Below, piece after piece: positions 1 through 7,789 of a DNA stretch of 13,920 nucleotides (positions within the stretch are counted from its first letter, which is position 1; every line of letters starts with the position of its first letter). A model generated the notes under the pieces. The model was not told the DNA's origin, searched no databases, and saw only the letters and a list, made by a program, of their open reading frames with translations. The translations under genes and the position numbers were made by a program. Origin of the DNA: SLRI01 sp964576715. Lineage in GTDB: Bacteria; Pseudomonadota; Alphaproteobacteria; Geminicoccales; Geminicoccaceae. The stretch is taken from the NCBI GenBank assembly GCA_964576715.1, contig CAZNWE010000095.1, positions 1 to 13,920 of the forward strand, written 5' to 3'.

Positions 1-227
1 TTGCCTATTGTAATGTTCCTTTAAGTGGGGCGTGGGGGCTTCGCCAGATCGATTATGCGCTGGTCAACGCCAGCTTTATACCTGCGCGAAGTAAAATTGT
101 GGCACGCCTCTGCTTTTTCTCTGATTATTTTGGCGTTGAGTGTGGCTAGGTCATTGATGTGACGGGTAGAGGGCCCTTCCTCGTAAATCCGCCTACGACG
201 AATGCATCCCGGTATAACGGAGATTAC
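1..227. other. AT-richer left flank, no convincing gene
   Basis: This stretch is visibly richer in A and T than the remaining window and has no ORF that resembles a known protein. A 72-codon minus-strand ORF (21-239) has no recognisable motif and no good ribosome binding site. The 13-mer GTGGGGCGTGGGG at 25-37 recurs at 10540-10552, inside the palindromic element of the GNAT gene, so a repeat remnant may lie here. A five-base-pair hairpin at 59-74 is too weak to call a terminator. The base composition suggests acquired or decaying DNA; that is inference. Confidence 0.4.
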
Positions 228-308
228 GTGAAAATTCAATTCCCCCGTGAAATAGCTATCCTTATTACTGTAGTATTATCTTTTTCTGTGAGATGGAAGA
301 TGGCATGG

Positions 309-791
309 ATGAAAACGGTAGGCCATTAGATTGTAGCAGCGCTCGTTGCTTTGACCTCTGCATGCGCGTTGCGGGACGGCAATGTTATTTCTCCGGTGGA
401 CCCGGCTGTAGAGGCGCGAACGCGGGTGGCAGCATTCGAGCGGGGGCAACGTGAGGCAATAGCGTTGCTGCGGCACCTAGAGCAAGAAATCCGCGTAGAA
501 CCCCGTGACGTAGCGTGGGCCTCGGAAAAGGAAACAGCGATCAGGAATACGTTCGCCGAACTCGTACAGTTGCAGACGTTGTCGCTTGCGGACGTAAGTT
601 GCCATACTGAGCGGTGCGCCTTGCTTGTTGAGCTGTCAGCCACGACCGACCCGGAGCATTCTTTCGCTGCCGCACACAGTGAGATCAACGCCTGGATCTC
701 TTCGTCGCAGCCGTGCCCTTACACTCTTATTCCGTCGCCCGATGCCAGTGGTGCCAGCGAAGTCCGTCTACTCATTGATTGTGGCTCATGA
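309..791 (+). pseudogene. Small exported protein or lipoprotein with in-frame TAG in its signal peptide
   Basis: The frame opens at ATG 309, with GGAAGA at 295-300 as a possible ribosome binding site, and reads MKTVGH*IVAALVALTSAC: a charged start, a hydrophobic stretch and Cys19 in a near-lipobox (T-S-A-C, with Leu at -4). Codon 7 (327-329) is TAG. The rest is open to 791 and encodes a soluble domain with a W-A-S-E-K-E-T-A-I-R segment, a C-x4-C pair (CHTERC) and two more cysteines near the C-terminus. Small secreted proteins with a similar Trp/Glu segment and paired cysteines occur in gammaproteobacteria, but I cannot name a family. The same frame also extends back to GTG 228, preceded by GGAG at 219-222; that would give a 33-codon ORF ending at the TAG. 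A TTG at 351 could restart translation but would lose export. It may be a nonsense pseudogene, a sequencing error, or a case of recoding. Confidence 0.5.
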
Positions 792-944
792 CATTTGGCC
801 GACGGAGGCAGACCGACAGCGATCCGACTTGCGCTCATGGCTCAGGAGCCGTTCTTCCACATTACATAGGCACGCCCTGTAAGAGGTTGACTTCCAATAG
901 CGAACTGATTGTCGCGATGCGAGAGCGTCGTCGCTGGTCAGGCC

Positions 945-1015
945 GTCAAAACACCGGGTGGGTGCAGGGAGGCGTGCCTCCCTGCGTGCTTCCCCGGCGG
1001 CCACAAGGCCGCCTC
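945..1015 (-). repeat. Palindromic double-hairpin repeat, copy 1, past the mutY stop
   Basis: Read on the minus strand, the element begins just after the mutY stop codon. It holds a 7-bp hairpin (GGCGGCC, loop, GGCCGCC at 996-1013) and then GCAGGGAGGC, two bases, GCCTCCCTGC (964-985), followed by ACCCACC and a T-rich end. The same order, loop spacing and much of the same sequence recur at 12972-13040 after another gene stop. It could act as a REP-like element, a message stabiliser or a terminator. Confidence 0.8.
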
Positions 1016-1026
1016 AATGCACTGCC

Positions 1027-2148
1027 TCACAAGTCGAACCCGGCACGGCGCAGGAGCTTCTTGGTCAGCGTGGGCAGCGCCAGCTCGTCGAGGCGGTCGA
1101 TCGGGTGAAAGAAGCTGTCGGCGATCGACACCTTGGGCCGGCCCTCGACCAGCACGACCTCCAGCGCGAAATGCGTGAAGACGTGCCGCACGGCGCCCGG
1201 CAGCGGCCGCCACGCGGCCGGCGGCAGGCCGGCGAGCAGGTTGGCCTCGCTCGCGAAGGGCCGATCGACGAGCGGGCTCGTCGGCAGCTCGATCAAGCCG
1301 GCGAGCAGCCCCTGGTCCGGCCGCCGGCGAAAGCAGAGCCGCCCGGCCGCGTCCTCGATCAGCATCGCCACCGCATAGCGCGTCGGACGGGCCGCCTTCG
1401 CCCGCTTGACCGGTAGCTGCTCGGCGCGGCCGGCGGCATGGGCCCGACAGGCAAACGCCCAGGGACAACGGTCGCAGGCCGGCCGCCGCGGCGTGCAGGC
1501 GAGTGCGCCCAACTCCATCAGCGCCTGCGCCAGGTCGCCCGCCCGTCGCGCATCGGCGAGCAACGATGCCGTCGGCTGGAGCTCGGCCTTGGTCGGGCTC
1601 AACACCTTGTCATGGGCGACCAGCCGGGCGAGCACCCGAGCGACATTGCCGTCGATCGGCACCACCGCTTCGCCGAAGGCGATCGACGCCACCGCCGCTG
1701 CCGTGTAGGCGCCGATCCCCGGCAGTTCCCTGAGCGCCGCCGTCGTTCCCGGCACCCGGCCGCCATGCCGCTCGACGATCGCCACGGCCGAGGCGTGCAG
1801 GCCCCGGGCCCGCCGGTAGTAGCCGAGCCCCTGCCAGGCGTGCAGCACGTCGTCGAGCGGTGCGGCGGCCATCGCCGCCGGCGTCGGGAAGCGGGCGAGG
1901 AAAGCCGGATAGCGCGGGGTGACGGTGGCGACCGTCGTCTGCTGCAGCATGACCTCGCTGACCAGGACCGCCCATGGATCCGCCCGCTCGCCAGGCAGGG
2001 CGCGCCAGGGCATCTCGCGTCGGACGCCATCGTACCAGGCGAGGAGCGCCGTCCGCAGCGCTTTGCCGCTGGCAGGAAGGAGAGCTCGGGCGCTGGCGGG
2101 ACGGTGGGCTGGCGATGGGCGCAAGGAGCGGCTATGCGTGGCGGTCAT
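1027..2148 (-). CDS. mutY: A/G-specific adenine DNA glycosylase MutY
   Basis: MutY removes adenine mispaired with 8-oxoguanine (or G) in base excision repair in the cytoplasm. The 373-residue protein has the family's complete layout. The catalytic Glu65 lies in SEVMLQQT, the helix-hairpin-helix is ELPGIGAYTAAAV (141-153), and the catalytic Asp166 is in VPIDGNVARVLAR. The [4Fe-4S] ligands are Cys218, 225, 228 and 234 (C-x6-C-x2-C-x5-C). A NUDIX-like 8-oxoG recognition domain carries the FTHF motif near 324-327. The frame stays open upstream to 2292, but the extra 48 residues overlap the divergent DUF721 gene and do not look like MutY, so ATG 2148 was chosen. The length is normal. A palindromic repeat follows the stop codon immediately. 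Confidence 0.95.
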   Translation of the reverse strand: MTATHSRSLRPSPAHRPASARALLPASGKALRTALLAWYDGVRREMPWRALPGERADPWAVLVSEVMLQQTTVATVTPRYPAFLARFPTPAAMAAAPLDDVLHAWQGLGYYRRARGLHASAVAIVERHGGRVPGTTAALRELPGIGAYTAAAVASIAFGEAVVPIDGNVARVLARLVAHDKVLSPTKAELQPTASLLADARRAGDLAQALMELGALACTPRRPACDRCPWAFACRAHAAGRAEQLPVKRAKAARPTRYAVAMLIEDAAGRLCFRRRPDQGLLAGLIELPTSPLVDRPFASEANLLAGLPPAAWRPLPGAVRHVFTHFALEVVLVEGRPKVSIADSFFHPIDRLDELALPTLTKKLLRRAGFDL

Positions 2149-2171
2149 TGAACGTCGGGGACGACACAAGA

Positions 2172-2708
2172 ATGGTGCAACGGATGGCGGATCACCAGGG
2201 TCAGGAGACCAGACCAGCGGTGAACGTCCAACGGCGAAGGGCGACCGCCGCGCTGTCGCGGCTGCTGACCAGGCTGCTGTCGCCCGCCGCACGGCAGCGC
2301 GGCTTCGCCGCGGTCGAGGTGATCGAAGAGTGGCCCAAGGTGGTCGGGCCCGGCCTCGCCCGGCGCTGCCACCCCGTCAGGCTCGAGTTTCGCCACGGCG
2401 CCAGCGCCGGCGGCACGCTGGTGCTACAGGCCTCGGGCGGTGCTGCGCTCGAGCTGCAGCATGCCGCACCGCAACTCCTCGAGCGGGTCAACGACTATTT
2501 CGGCTTTCCGGCGGCGGCGCGGATCAGGCTCGTCCAGATGCCGTTGCGCCCGCCCCCGGCGACCCCGGCGCCGCCGACCCTGCGCCCCCTCACCGCGGCC
2601 GAGGAGGCAGCACTTGCCAGCGACGTGGCACCGGTCGGCGACAGCGAACTCGCCCAGGCCCTGGCCGCCCTCGGCCGCAGCATCAAGGCGCGCCGACCGG
2701 CCGCCTGA
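2172..2708 (+). CDS. DUF721 family protein (DciA-like)
   Basis: The 178-residue protein matches the DUF721 family. An arginine-rich N-terminus is followed by LSRLLTRLLSPAARQRGFA, then the EWPKVVGPGLARRCHP core, a beta-rich part (GTLVLQASGGAALELQH) and an LLERVNDYFG helix. Some family members (DciA) bind and help load the replicative helicase. Whether this alphaproteobacterial version does so is inference. The C-terminal third is rich in Pro and Ala and probably disordered. The gene diverges from mutY with only 23 bases between, so promoters must overlap coding sequence. The start is uncertain: ATG 2172, ATG 2184 and GTG 2220 are all in frame and none has a strong ribosome binding site. Confidence 0.85.
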   Translation: MVQRMADHQGQETRPAVNVQRRRATAALSRLLTRLLSPAARQRGFAAVEVIEEWPKVVGPGLARRCHPVRLEFRHGASAGGTLVLQASGGAALELQHAAPQLLERVNDYFGFPAAARIRLVQMPLRPPPATPAPPTLRPLTAAEEAALASDVAPVGDSELAQALAALGRSIKARRPAA

Positions 2709-2718
2709 GCGGCCGTCG
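2694..2718 (+). terminator. Hairpin spanning the DUF721 stop codon
   Basis: A stem of about ten base pairs (CGAC-GGCCGC with one bulged C, loop CTGA, then GCGGCCGTCG) covers the end of the DUF721 gene. No T-run follows, so termination is only one possibility; it may instead separate this message from the dsbA-like transcript. Confidence 0.3.
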
Positions 2719-2742
2719 CCCACACGTCCGCGCGAGCGCGGG

Positions 2743-2772
2743 TTGTGCGTGGCACGACACGGCCCCTATATC
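2743..2772 (+). promoter_or_regulatory. Possible sigma-70 promoter for the dsbA-like gene and smc
   Basis: TTGTGC (2743-2748) and TATATC (2767-2772) are 18 bases apart and lie about 50 bases upstream of the dsbA-like start. The CCCCTATATCGC context stands out against the GC-rich surroundings. Confidence 0.4.
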
Positions 2773-2821
2773 GCTCCAACCATTCCCCGGTTGAGGGACG
2801 TGCGCGGTGGAGGAGAAATCC

Positions 2822-3421
2822 ATGGATCGACGGACCTGGCTCGGTGGAGCTGCAGCCCTGCCCCTGCTGGCGACTCTGCCGCTCGGCCCGACAGCCCGGG
2901 CAGCCGAGGTGACGGAGCGGGTGCTGGGCGATCCGGACGCGCCGGTGACCATCATCGAGTACTCGTCGCTCACCTGCCCGCATTGTGCCGCCTTCCACGC
3001 CGACACGCTGCCGACCATCAAGGAGCGCTACGTCGACACGGGCCAGGCGAAGATCGTCTTTCGCGACTTCCCGCTCGACCAGAACGCGCTCAACGCCGCG
3101 GTCATCGCCCATTGTGCCGGGCCGGACCGCTATTTCGTCTTTCTCGAGGCGCTGTTCGGCAGCCAGGAACGCTGGTCGCGCTCGTCCGATCCGCGCGAAT
3201 CGCTCGTCCAGCTTGCCGGGCTCGGCGGCCTGCCGCGCGAGCAAGCCGAGGCCTGCCTCGCCGATGACGCCATGCTCGACGCCGTCTTGCAGACGCGACT
3301 CGACGGCCAGGAGCAATACGCCATCAGTTCCACACCGAGCTTCGTCATCAACGGCGAACTGCTCAGCGGCAATCGGTCGATCGACGAATTCGCCACAGTG
3401 ATCGAAGCAGGCCTGCCCTAG
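2822..3421 (+). CDS. Exported DsbA-family thiol:disulfide oxidoreductase
   Basis: The 199-residue protein belongs to the DsbA/Thioredoxin_4 group, which catalyses disulfide exchange in periplasmic proteins. The N-terminus MDRRTWLGGAAALPLL is a hydrophobic signal with a twin-arginine-like RRTWL motif, so Tat or Sec export is possible, with cleavage likely after A-R-A around residues 26-28. The active site is C52-P-H-C55, with the CPHC dipeptide typical of oxidising DsbA-type enzymes. The cis-proline motif STPSF (Pro172) sits next to the active site in the fold. AGGAGAAA at 2811-2818 is an excellent ribosome binding site for ATG 2822, so this start is preferred to the GTG at 2807. The gene sits between DUF721 and smc, a neighbourhood seen in other alphaproteobacteria. 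Its substrates cannot be read from the sequence. Confidence 0.93.
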   Translation: MDRRTWLGGAAALPLLATLPLGPTARAAEVTERVLGDPDAPVTIIEYSSLTCPHCAAFHADTLPTIKERYVDTGQAKIVFRDFPLDQNALNAAVIAHCAGPDRYFVFLEALFGSQERWSRSSDPRESLVQLAGLGGLPREQAEACLADDAMLDAVLQTRLDGQEQYAISSTPSFVINGELLSGNRSIDEFATVIEAGLP

Positions 3422-3497
3422 ACGCGCGCAAGACTTGCCTTCACGCGATCTGGCGGTAGGGTCGTGCAACCTGCTCAAGATCTTGTGATGACATCAC

Positions 3498-6400
3498 TTG
3501 CAGTTCACCCGGCTCCGCGTCAGCGGCTTCAAATCGTTCTGTGACGCCACCGACCTCGACATCGGCCCGGGCCTGACCGGCATCGTCGGCCCGAACGGTT
3601 GTGGCAAGTCGAATGTCGTCGAAGCCCTGCGCTGGGTGATGGGTGAGAGTTCGGCCAGAGGCTTGCGCGGCGCCGAGATGGAGGACGTCGTCTTCGCCGG
3701 CTCGGCGCTGCGCCCGGCTTACGATTTCGCCGAAGTGGCACTCGGGCTGAAGCGGCCGCCGGTGAGCGGCGACGACGTCGCGATCCATGTCCTGCCCAAA
3801 TCCGAGGACCTCGAGATCAGCCGCCGAATCGGCCGTGGCACGGGCTCGCTCTACCGCATCAACGGCCGCGAGGTCAGGGCCCGCGACATTCAGCTGCTGT
3901 TCGCCGACGCCGGTGCCGGTGCCAAGAGCCCGGCCATTGTCGGCCAGGGCCAGGTCGGCTTCATCGTCGAGGCCAAGCCAGAGGAGCGCCGGCGTCTGCT
4001 CGAGGAAGCGGCCGGCATCGGCGGGATGCACAGCCGGCGGCGGGAGGCCGAGCTGAAGCTGCAGGCCACACAGGCCAATCTCGAGCGGGTCACCGACCAG
4101 CTCGGTCAGCTCGGTACCCGGCGCTCGGCACTGGAGAAACAGGCCAAGGAGGCCGAGCGGTACAAAAAGCTGCAGGCGCAGATCCGCGCCCTCGAGGCGT
4201 ATCTCGTCCGGGCGCGGATCAGTGCCGGTCGCACCGCCCTCGAAGCTGCAACCCAGACCTTGCAAGAAGCGCGGTCGGCGCTCGGCGAACGCCGCAGCCT
4301 GGCGGCGGCTGCCGAATCCGCCCACGCGTCGGCGAGCGGCAGACTACCGGGCCGGCGCGACGCCGCTGCCGTGGCCGCAGCGCTCTGCGCCCGGCTGGCC
4401 GAGCGACAGGAGCGCCAAGCCGAGGCGGATGCCACAAAGCGCGAGGCCTTGGCCCGACTGACCGCAGACCGCGACGAAGCCAGGGCGAGGCTCGAGGCCC
4501 TGGTCGCCGCCATCGCGGCCGGTACGGCGCGCACGGCGGCCATCGCTACGGCCGCGGCCGAGCTGGCCCGCAGGCTCGAGGCCCTGAACGCGGAGCAAGC
4601 GACACTCGGACCCGCGACCGAGGCCGCGCAGGGCACCCATGCCGCCCTCGACGCCGCGCTGGGCGATGCCGCGGCCAGCGCAGCCGCGGTCGAGCGGAAG
4701 CTCGAAGCCGATCGCGCCCGGCACGACGAGCGTCACCACCGCTTGCGTGCGGTCCAGGCGGAGCTGGCCCGGCTCGGCGACGTCGCCGACGATGCACTGG
4801 TGGAGGCGGCGGCGCGCAAGCATGCCGAGGCGGAAGACCTGGTGGCGCGCACCGCGGCCGCGGCGGCGACCGCCCGCAGCGCGCGAGACACCGCGGCAGC
4901 ACCGCTGGCGCAATTACGTGAGGCGCACCAACGTGGCGGCGACCGCGTCCACGAGCTGCGCCAACAGCTCACCGCGGCCACTGCCGAGGACGAGCGGCGC
5001 CGGTCGACCATTGCGGATCATACCGAGCGGCGGCAGTGGCATGAGCGGGCGCTGCTGCAGCTCACCGGCGAAGCCGAACGCCTCGTCGCGGAGACGGCAG
5101 CACTCGAGGCCGACGAGCCGGACAGCAGCACCGCGGCCGAGGCGGCGCTCGCCGACATGCGCGCCCGCGCCAGTGCCCTGGCCGGCATGCTGGAGACCGC
5201 CGAAAACCGGGTGCGTGACGCCCGGCAGCCCGTGGCGAGCCGCTCGGCCGAGCTCGCCGCCCTGGACACCGAGCGGCTCAAGCTCGAGGCGGAAGAAGCC
5301 GCGCTGGCCTCGCTCGCGGAGCCGGTCGCCACCACGCCGGTCCTCGACGCGCTCAGCGTCGCACCCGGCCTCGAGACGGCGCTGGTGGCCGCCCTGGGTG
5401 ACGACCTCATGGCCGGCGACGAGGCCACCGCCGCGGCGCACTGGCGGGGCCAGCCGAGCCGTGCTGCCGCAGCCGCCCTGCCCGGTGCGGCACGACCGCT
5501 GGCGCACTTCGTGGAGGGCGTGCCGGCGCTGCTGCCGCGGCTCGCCCAGATCGGCGTGGTGGCCGACGCGGCGACGGCCGCGAGCTTGCAGTCGAGCCTT
5601 GCCCAGGGCCAGCGGCTGGTCAGCAGGGATGGCGGGCTGTGGCGCTGGGACGGCTTCGTGCGCGGGGTCGAGGCCGACGACCCGGTGGCCCGAAAGCTCG
5701 CGCAGCGGCAACGGGCGCAGGCCATCGCCGAACGGCTGGCCGGTCTCGCAGACGGTCGTCCGGGGCTCGAAGCGGCCCTGGCCGAGGCCCAGCACACCCT
5801 GGACATGGCGACGGCGACGCTCGAGGCGCTGACCGCCGAAGGTGCCGCACTGGCGCCACGCATCGAGCACGCCGCAATGGCCTTGGAAACAGCGCGCGAG
5901 CAGGCCGCGCGGCGGGCCGCCGAACGGGCGCGCAGAGCCGACACGATGGCCAGAATCGCCGGTGAGCGGGCCGAGCACGAGGCGGCGATCCAGGCCATCG
6001 AAACGAGCCTCGCGGCAGCCACCGCCACCCACCGGGAAGGGGCCACGGCGGCGCTGCGGGCGGCGCTCGAAACGGCTGAGGCCGAGGTGCAGGAGAGTGA
6101 AGCGGCCCTCGCGACGGCCGAGGCGGCGCTGGCGGGGGCCGAGCAGAATCTCGCCGCTGCCGAGGCGGCGGCACGTCAGGCGGCAGAGGCGGCGCTCGCG
6201 GCACGACTGCTGTTCGAGCGCCGAGCCGGCGAGGCCGAGCTCCGCAAGGCTCACCGGCAGGAGGCAACCGGCGGGCTCGAGGCAGAGGCAACGAGGCTCA
6301 CGGCCGAGCTCGAAGCACTCGATCTGGCGATTGCCGAAGATGCGGCGGCACTCGACCGGGCGCGCACCACCCGCGCCGCGGCCGCCACGCAGTTGGCCCA

Positions 6401-7592
6401 GGCCGCGGCCGAGCTCGAATCCAGGCGCCGCCGCATGCTGACGGTGACGGCCGAGCTCGACGGCGCCGAGGCCCGGCGCCAGGCACTTGCCGAGGAGGCT
6501 GCTCATCTGACCGAGGATCTGGCCCGTCGCCAGGCGGAGCAGGAGACGGGCACGAGCCGGCTCGCTGCGCTCGACGCCGAACTGGCACGGCAGGAAGCAG
6601 CGCTCGGCGACGCCGCCGGCGAGGAGCTAGCAGCCAAGCTGACCGAGGCGCAGGCGGCGGCGACCGAGGCATCGAGCGCCCTGCAGGCGGCGGAGACCGA
6701 GGTCCAGCGGCTCGACGACGAGCGGCGCCGGGCCGCGGCCGGGCTGGCCAAGGCCAACGAGGCGGTCGCCTTGGCCGAGGCCGAGGTCGACCGGCTGCGC
6801 GCGACCCAGGCCGACCTCGAGCGCGAGACGACCAAACGGCTGGGCCAGCCGATCGACGCGGTGCTCGCCGCCGTCGCCGATCCCGAGATTACCGAGGCCC
6901 TCTCGCTCGAGCCGCCGGCGGCGCTCGAGGCCCGGCTCGACAAGCTCAAGACCAGCCGCGAGCGGCTGGGTGCCGTCAACCTGCGCGCATCCCTCGAATG
7001 CGACGAGATCAGCGCCGAGATCGACCGACTGGAGGCGGAGGTCCTGGAGATCGAGGCTGCGGTCGATCGGCTCCGCCGGGCCATCGGCACCCTCAATCGT
7101 GAGGCCAGGACCCGGCTCGAGGCTGTCTTCGCCGATGTCGACCGGCATTTCCGCCAGCTCTTCCAACGCCTCTTCGGCGGCGGCAAGGCGCATCTCCGCC
7201 TCGTCGGCATGGACGATCCCTTGACCGCCGGTCTCGAATTGGACGCCATGCCGCCCGGCAAGAAGCTGCAGAACATCCGCCTGCTCTCGGGCGGCGAGAA
7301 GAGCTTGACGGCCCTGGCGCTGGTCTTCGCCTTCTTCCTGACCCAGCCTTCGCCACTTTGCGTGCTCGACGAGGTCGATGCCGCCCTCGACGACGCCAAT
7401 GTCGAACGCTTCGCCGACCTGTTGGAGGAGATGACACGCGAGACCGACACCCGCTTTATCGTCGTCACCCACCATCCCCTGACCATGGCGCGGATGAACC
7501 GGCTGTTCGGTGTGACAATGGCCGAGCGCGGTGTATCCAAGCTCGTCTCGGTCACCTTCGACGAGGCCGAGCGCTTCAAGGAGAGCGCCTGA
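3498..7592 (+). CDS. smc: Chromosome segregation protein SMC, unusually long
   Basis: SMC is an ABC-type ATPase that, with ScpA/ScpB, loads on DNA and organises and segregates the chromosome. The N-terminal head has Walker A GPNGCGKS (31-38) and the Q-loop-region motif IVGQGQVGFIVEAKPEERR. Long Ala/Glu/Arg coiled coil follows on either side of the hinge (about 613-730, VAPGLETALVAALGDDL to LWRWDGFVRG). The C-terminal head has LGAVNL (from 1157), ABC signature LSGGEK (1263-1268) and Walker B LCVLDEVDAALDD (Asp1291, Glu1292). At 1364 residues it exceeds the usual bacterial size of about 1150-1190, with both arms longer. The start must be TTG 3498, because TGA lies in frame at 3489-3491; there is no clear Shine-Dalgarno sequence. 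An ATG at 3488 is out of frame. It is probably co-transcribed with the dsbA-like gene. Confidence 0.97.
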   Translation: MQFTRLRVSGFKSFCDATDLDIGPGLTGIVGPNGCGKSNVVEALRWVMGESSARGLRGAEMEDVVFAGSALRPAYDFAEVALGLKRPPVSGDDVAIHVLPKSEDLEISRRIGRGTGSLYRINGREVRARDIQLLFADAGAGAKSPAIVGQGQVGFIVEAKPEERRRLLEEAAGIGGMHSRRREAELKLQATQANLERVTDQLGQLGTRRSALEKQAKEAERYKKLQAQIRALEAYLVRARISAGRTALEAATQTLQEARSALGERRSLAAAAESAHASASGRLPGRRDAAAVAAALCARLAERQERQAEADATKREALARLTADRDEARARLEALVAAIAAGTARTAAIATAAAELARRLEALNAEQATLGPATEAAQGTHAALDAALGDAAASAAAVERKLEADRARHDERHHRLRAVQAELARLGDVADDALVEAAARKHAEAEDLVARTAAAAATARSARDTAAAPLAQLREAHQRGGDRVHELRQQLTAATAEDERRRSTIADHTERRQWHERALLQLTGEAERLVAETAALEADEPDSSTAAEAALADMRARASALAGMLETAENRVRDARQPVASRSAELAALDTERLKLEAEEAALASLAEPVATTPVLDALSVAPGLETALVAALGDDLMAGDEATAAAHWRGQPSRAAAAALPGAARPLAHFVEGVPALLPRLAQIGVVADAATAASLQSSLAQGQRLVSRDGGLWRWDGFVRGVEADDPVARKLAQRQRAQAIAERLAGLADGRPGLEAALAEAQHTLDMATATLEALTAEGAALAPRIEHAAMALETAREQAARRAAERARRADTMARIAGERAEHEAAIQAIETSLAAATATHREGATAALRAALETAEAEVQESEAALATAEAALAGAEQNLAAAEAAARQAAEAALAARLLFERRAGEAELRKAHRQEATGGLEAEATRLTAELEALDLAIAEDAAALDRARTTRAAAATQLAQAAAELESRRRRMLTVTAELDGAEARRQALAEEAAHLTEDLARRQAEQETGTSRLAALDAELARQEAALGDAAGEELAAKLTEAQAAATEASSALQAAETEVQRLDDERRRAAAGLAKANEAVALAEAEVDRLRATQADLERETTKRLGQPIDAVLAAVADPEITEALSLEPPAALEARLDKLKTSRERLGAVNLRASLECDEISAEIDRLEAEVLEIEAAVDRLRRAIGTLNREARTRLEAVFADVDRHFRQLFQRLFGGGKAHLRLVGMDDPLTAGLELDAMPPGKKLQNIRLLSGGEKSLTALALVFAFFLTQPSPLCVLDEVDAALDDANVERFADLLEEMTRETDTRFIVVTHHPLTMARMNRLFGVTMAERGVSKLVSVTFDEAERFKESA

Positions 7593-7612
7593 CGGCAGCA
7601 GCGCCGACCGGT

Positions 7613-7667
7613 TGCGGCAACATGTTGGGCGTTGAGGCCAGCTGCGGCAACATGCCGGGCGTTGAGG
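7613..7667. repeat. Two-copy tandem repeat of 30-bp period between smc and atpI
   Basis: TGCGGCAACATG-YY-GGGCGTTGAGG occurs at 7613-7637 and 7643-7667, with a 30-bp period and two differences between copies. Each copy contains a near-palindromic GCGGCAAC core. It lies just after the smc stop and directly before the TTGACA of a possible atp promoter, so a regulator binding site or a simple duplication are both possible. Confidence 0.7.
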
Positions 7668-7668
7668 A

Positions 7669-7697
7669 TTGACACTCCAGAGGTGCATTTCTAGGTT
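7669..7697 (+). promoter_or_regulatory. Possible promoter of the F0 ATP synthase operon
   Basis: A consensus -35 TTGACA (7669-7674) stands 17 bases before TAGGTT (7692-7697), which keeps the first, second and last bases of a -10 box. The position, 93 bases before atpI and just past the tandem repeat, fits an operon promoter. Confidence 0.35.
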
Positions 7698-7789
7698 GCC
7701 GGCGCTTTTTCGGAATGGCCGGCATGGCGCTCATGCGTTGTGCTAGACATGGGTGCATGACGCGGCTGTTGCGAAAGCGTGAGGAGCGG

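Noticed and set aside
59..80. Rho-independent terminator (GCTGG/CCAGC followed by TTTATA)
   Set aside because: Five base pairs and a broken T-run are too weak to support a terminator.
21..239. 72-codon minus-strand ORF in the left flank
   Set aside because: No motif, no ribosome binding site and no neighbour support; possibly a decayed fragment but not callable.
4914..6506. Long minus-strand ORFs opposite smc (up to 530 codons) and opposite the heads (6503-7675, 6627-7688)
   Set aside because: They mirror the codon bias of the GC-rich smc gene, contain no recognisable domain, and SMC itself is unambiguous on the plus strand.
7613..7667. CRISPR array
   Set aside because: There are only two repeat units with five-base spacing between them, so it is a tandem duplication and not a repeat-spacer array.
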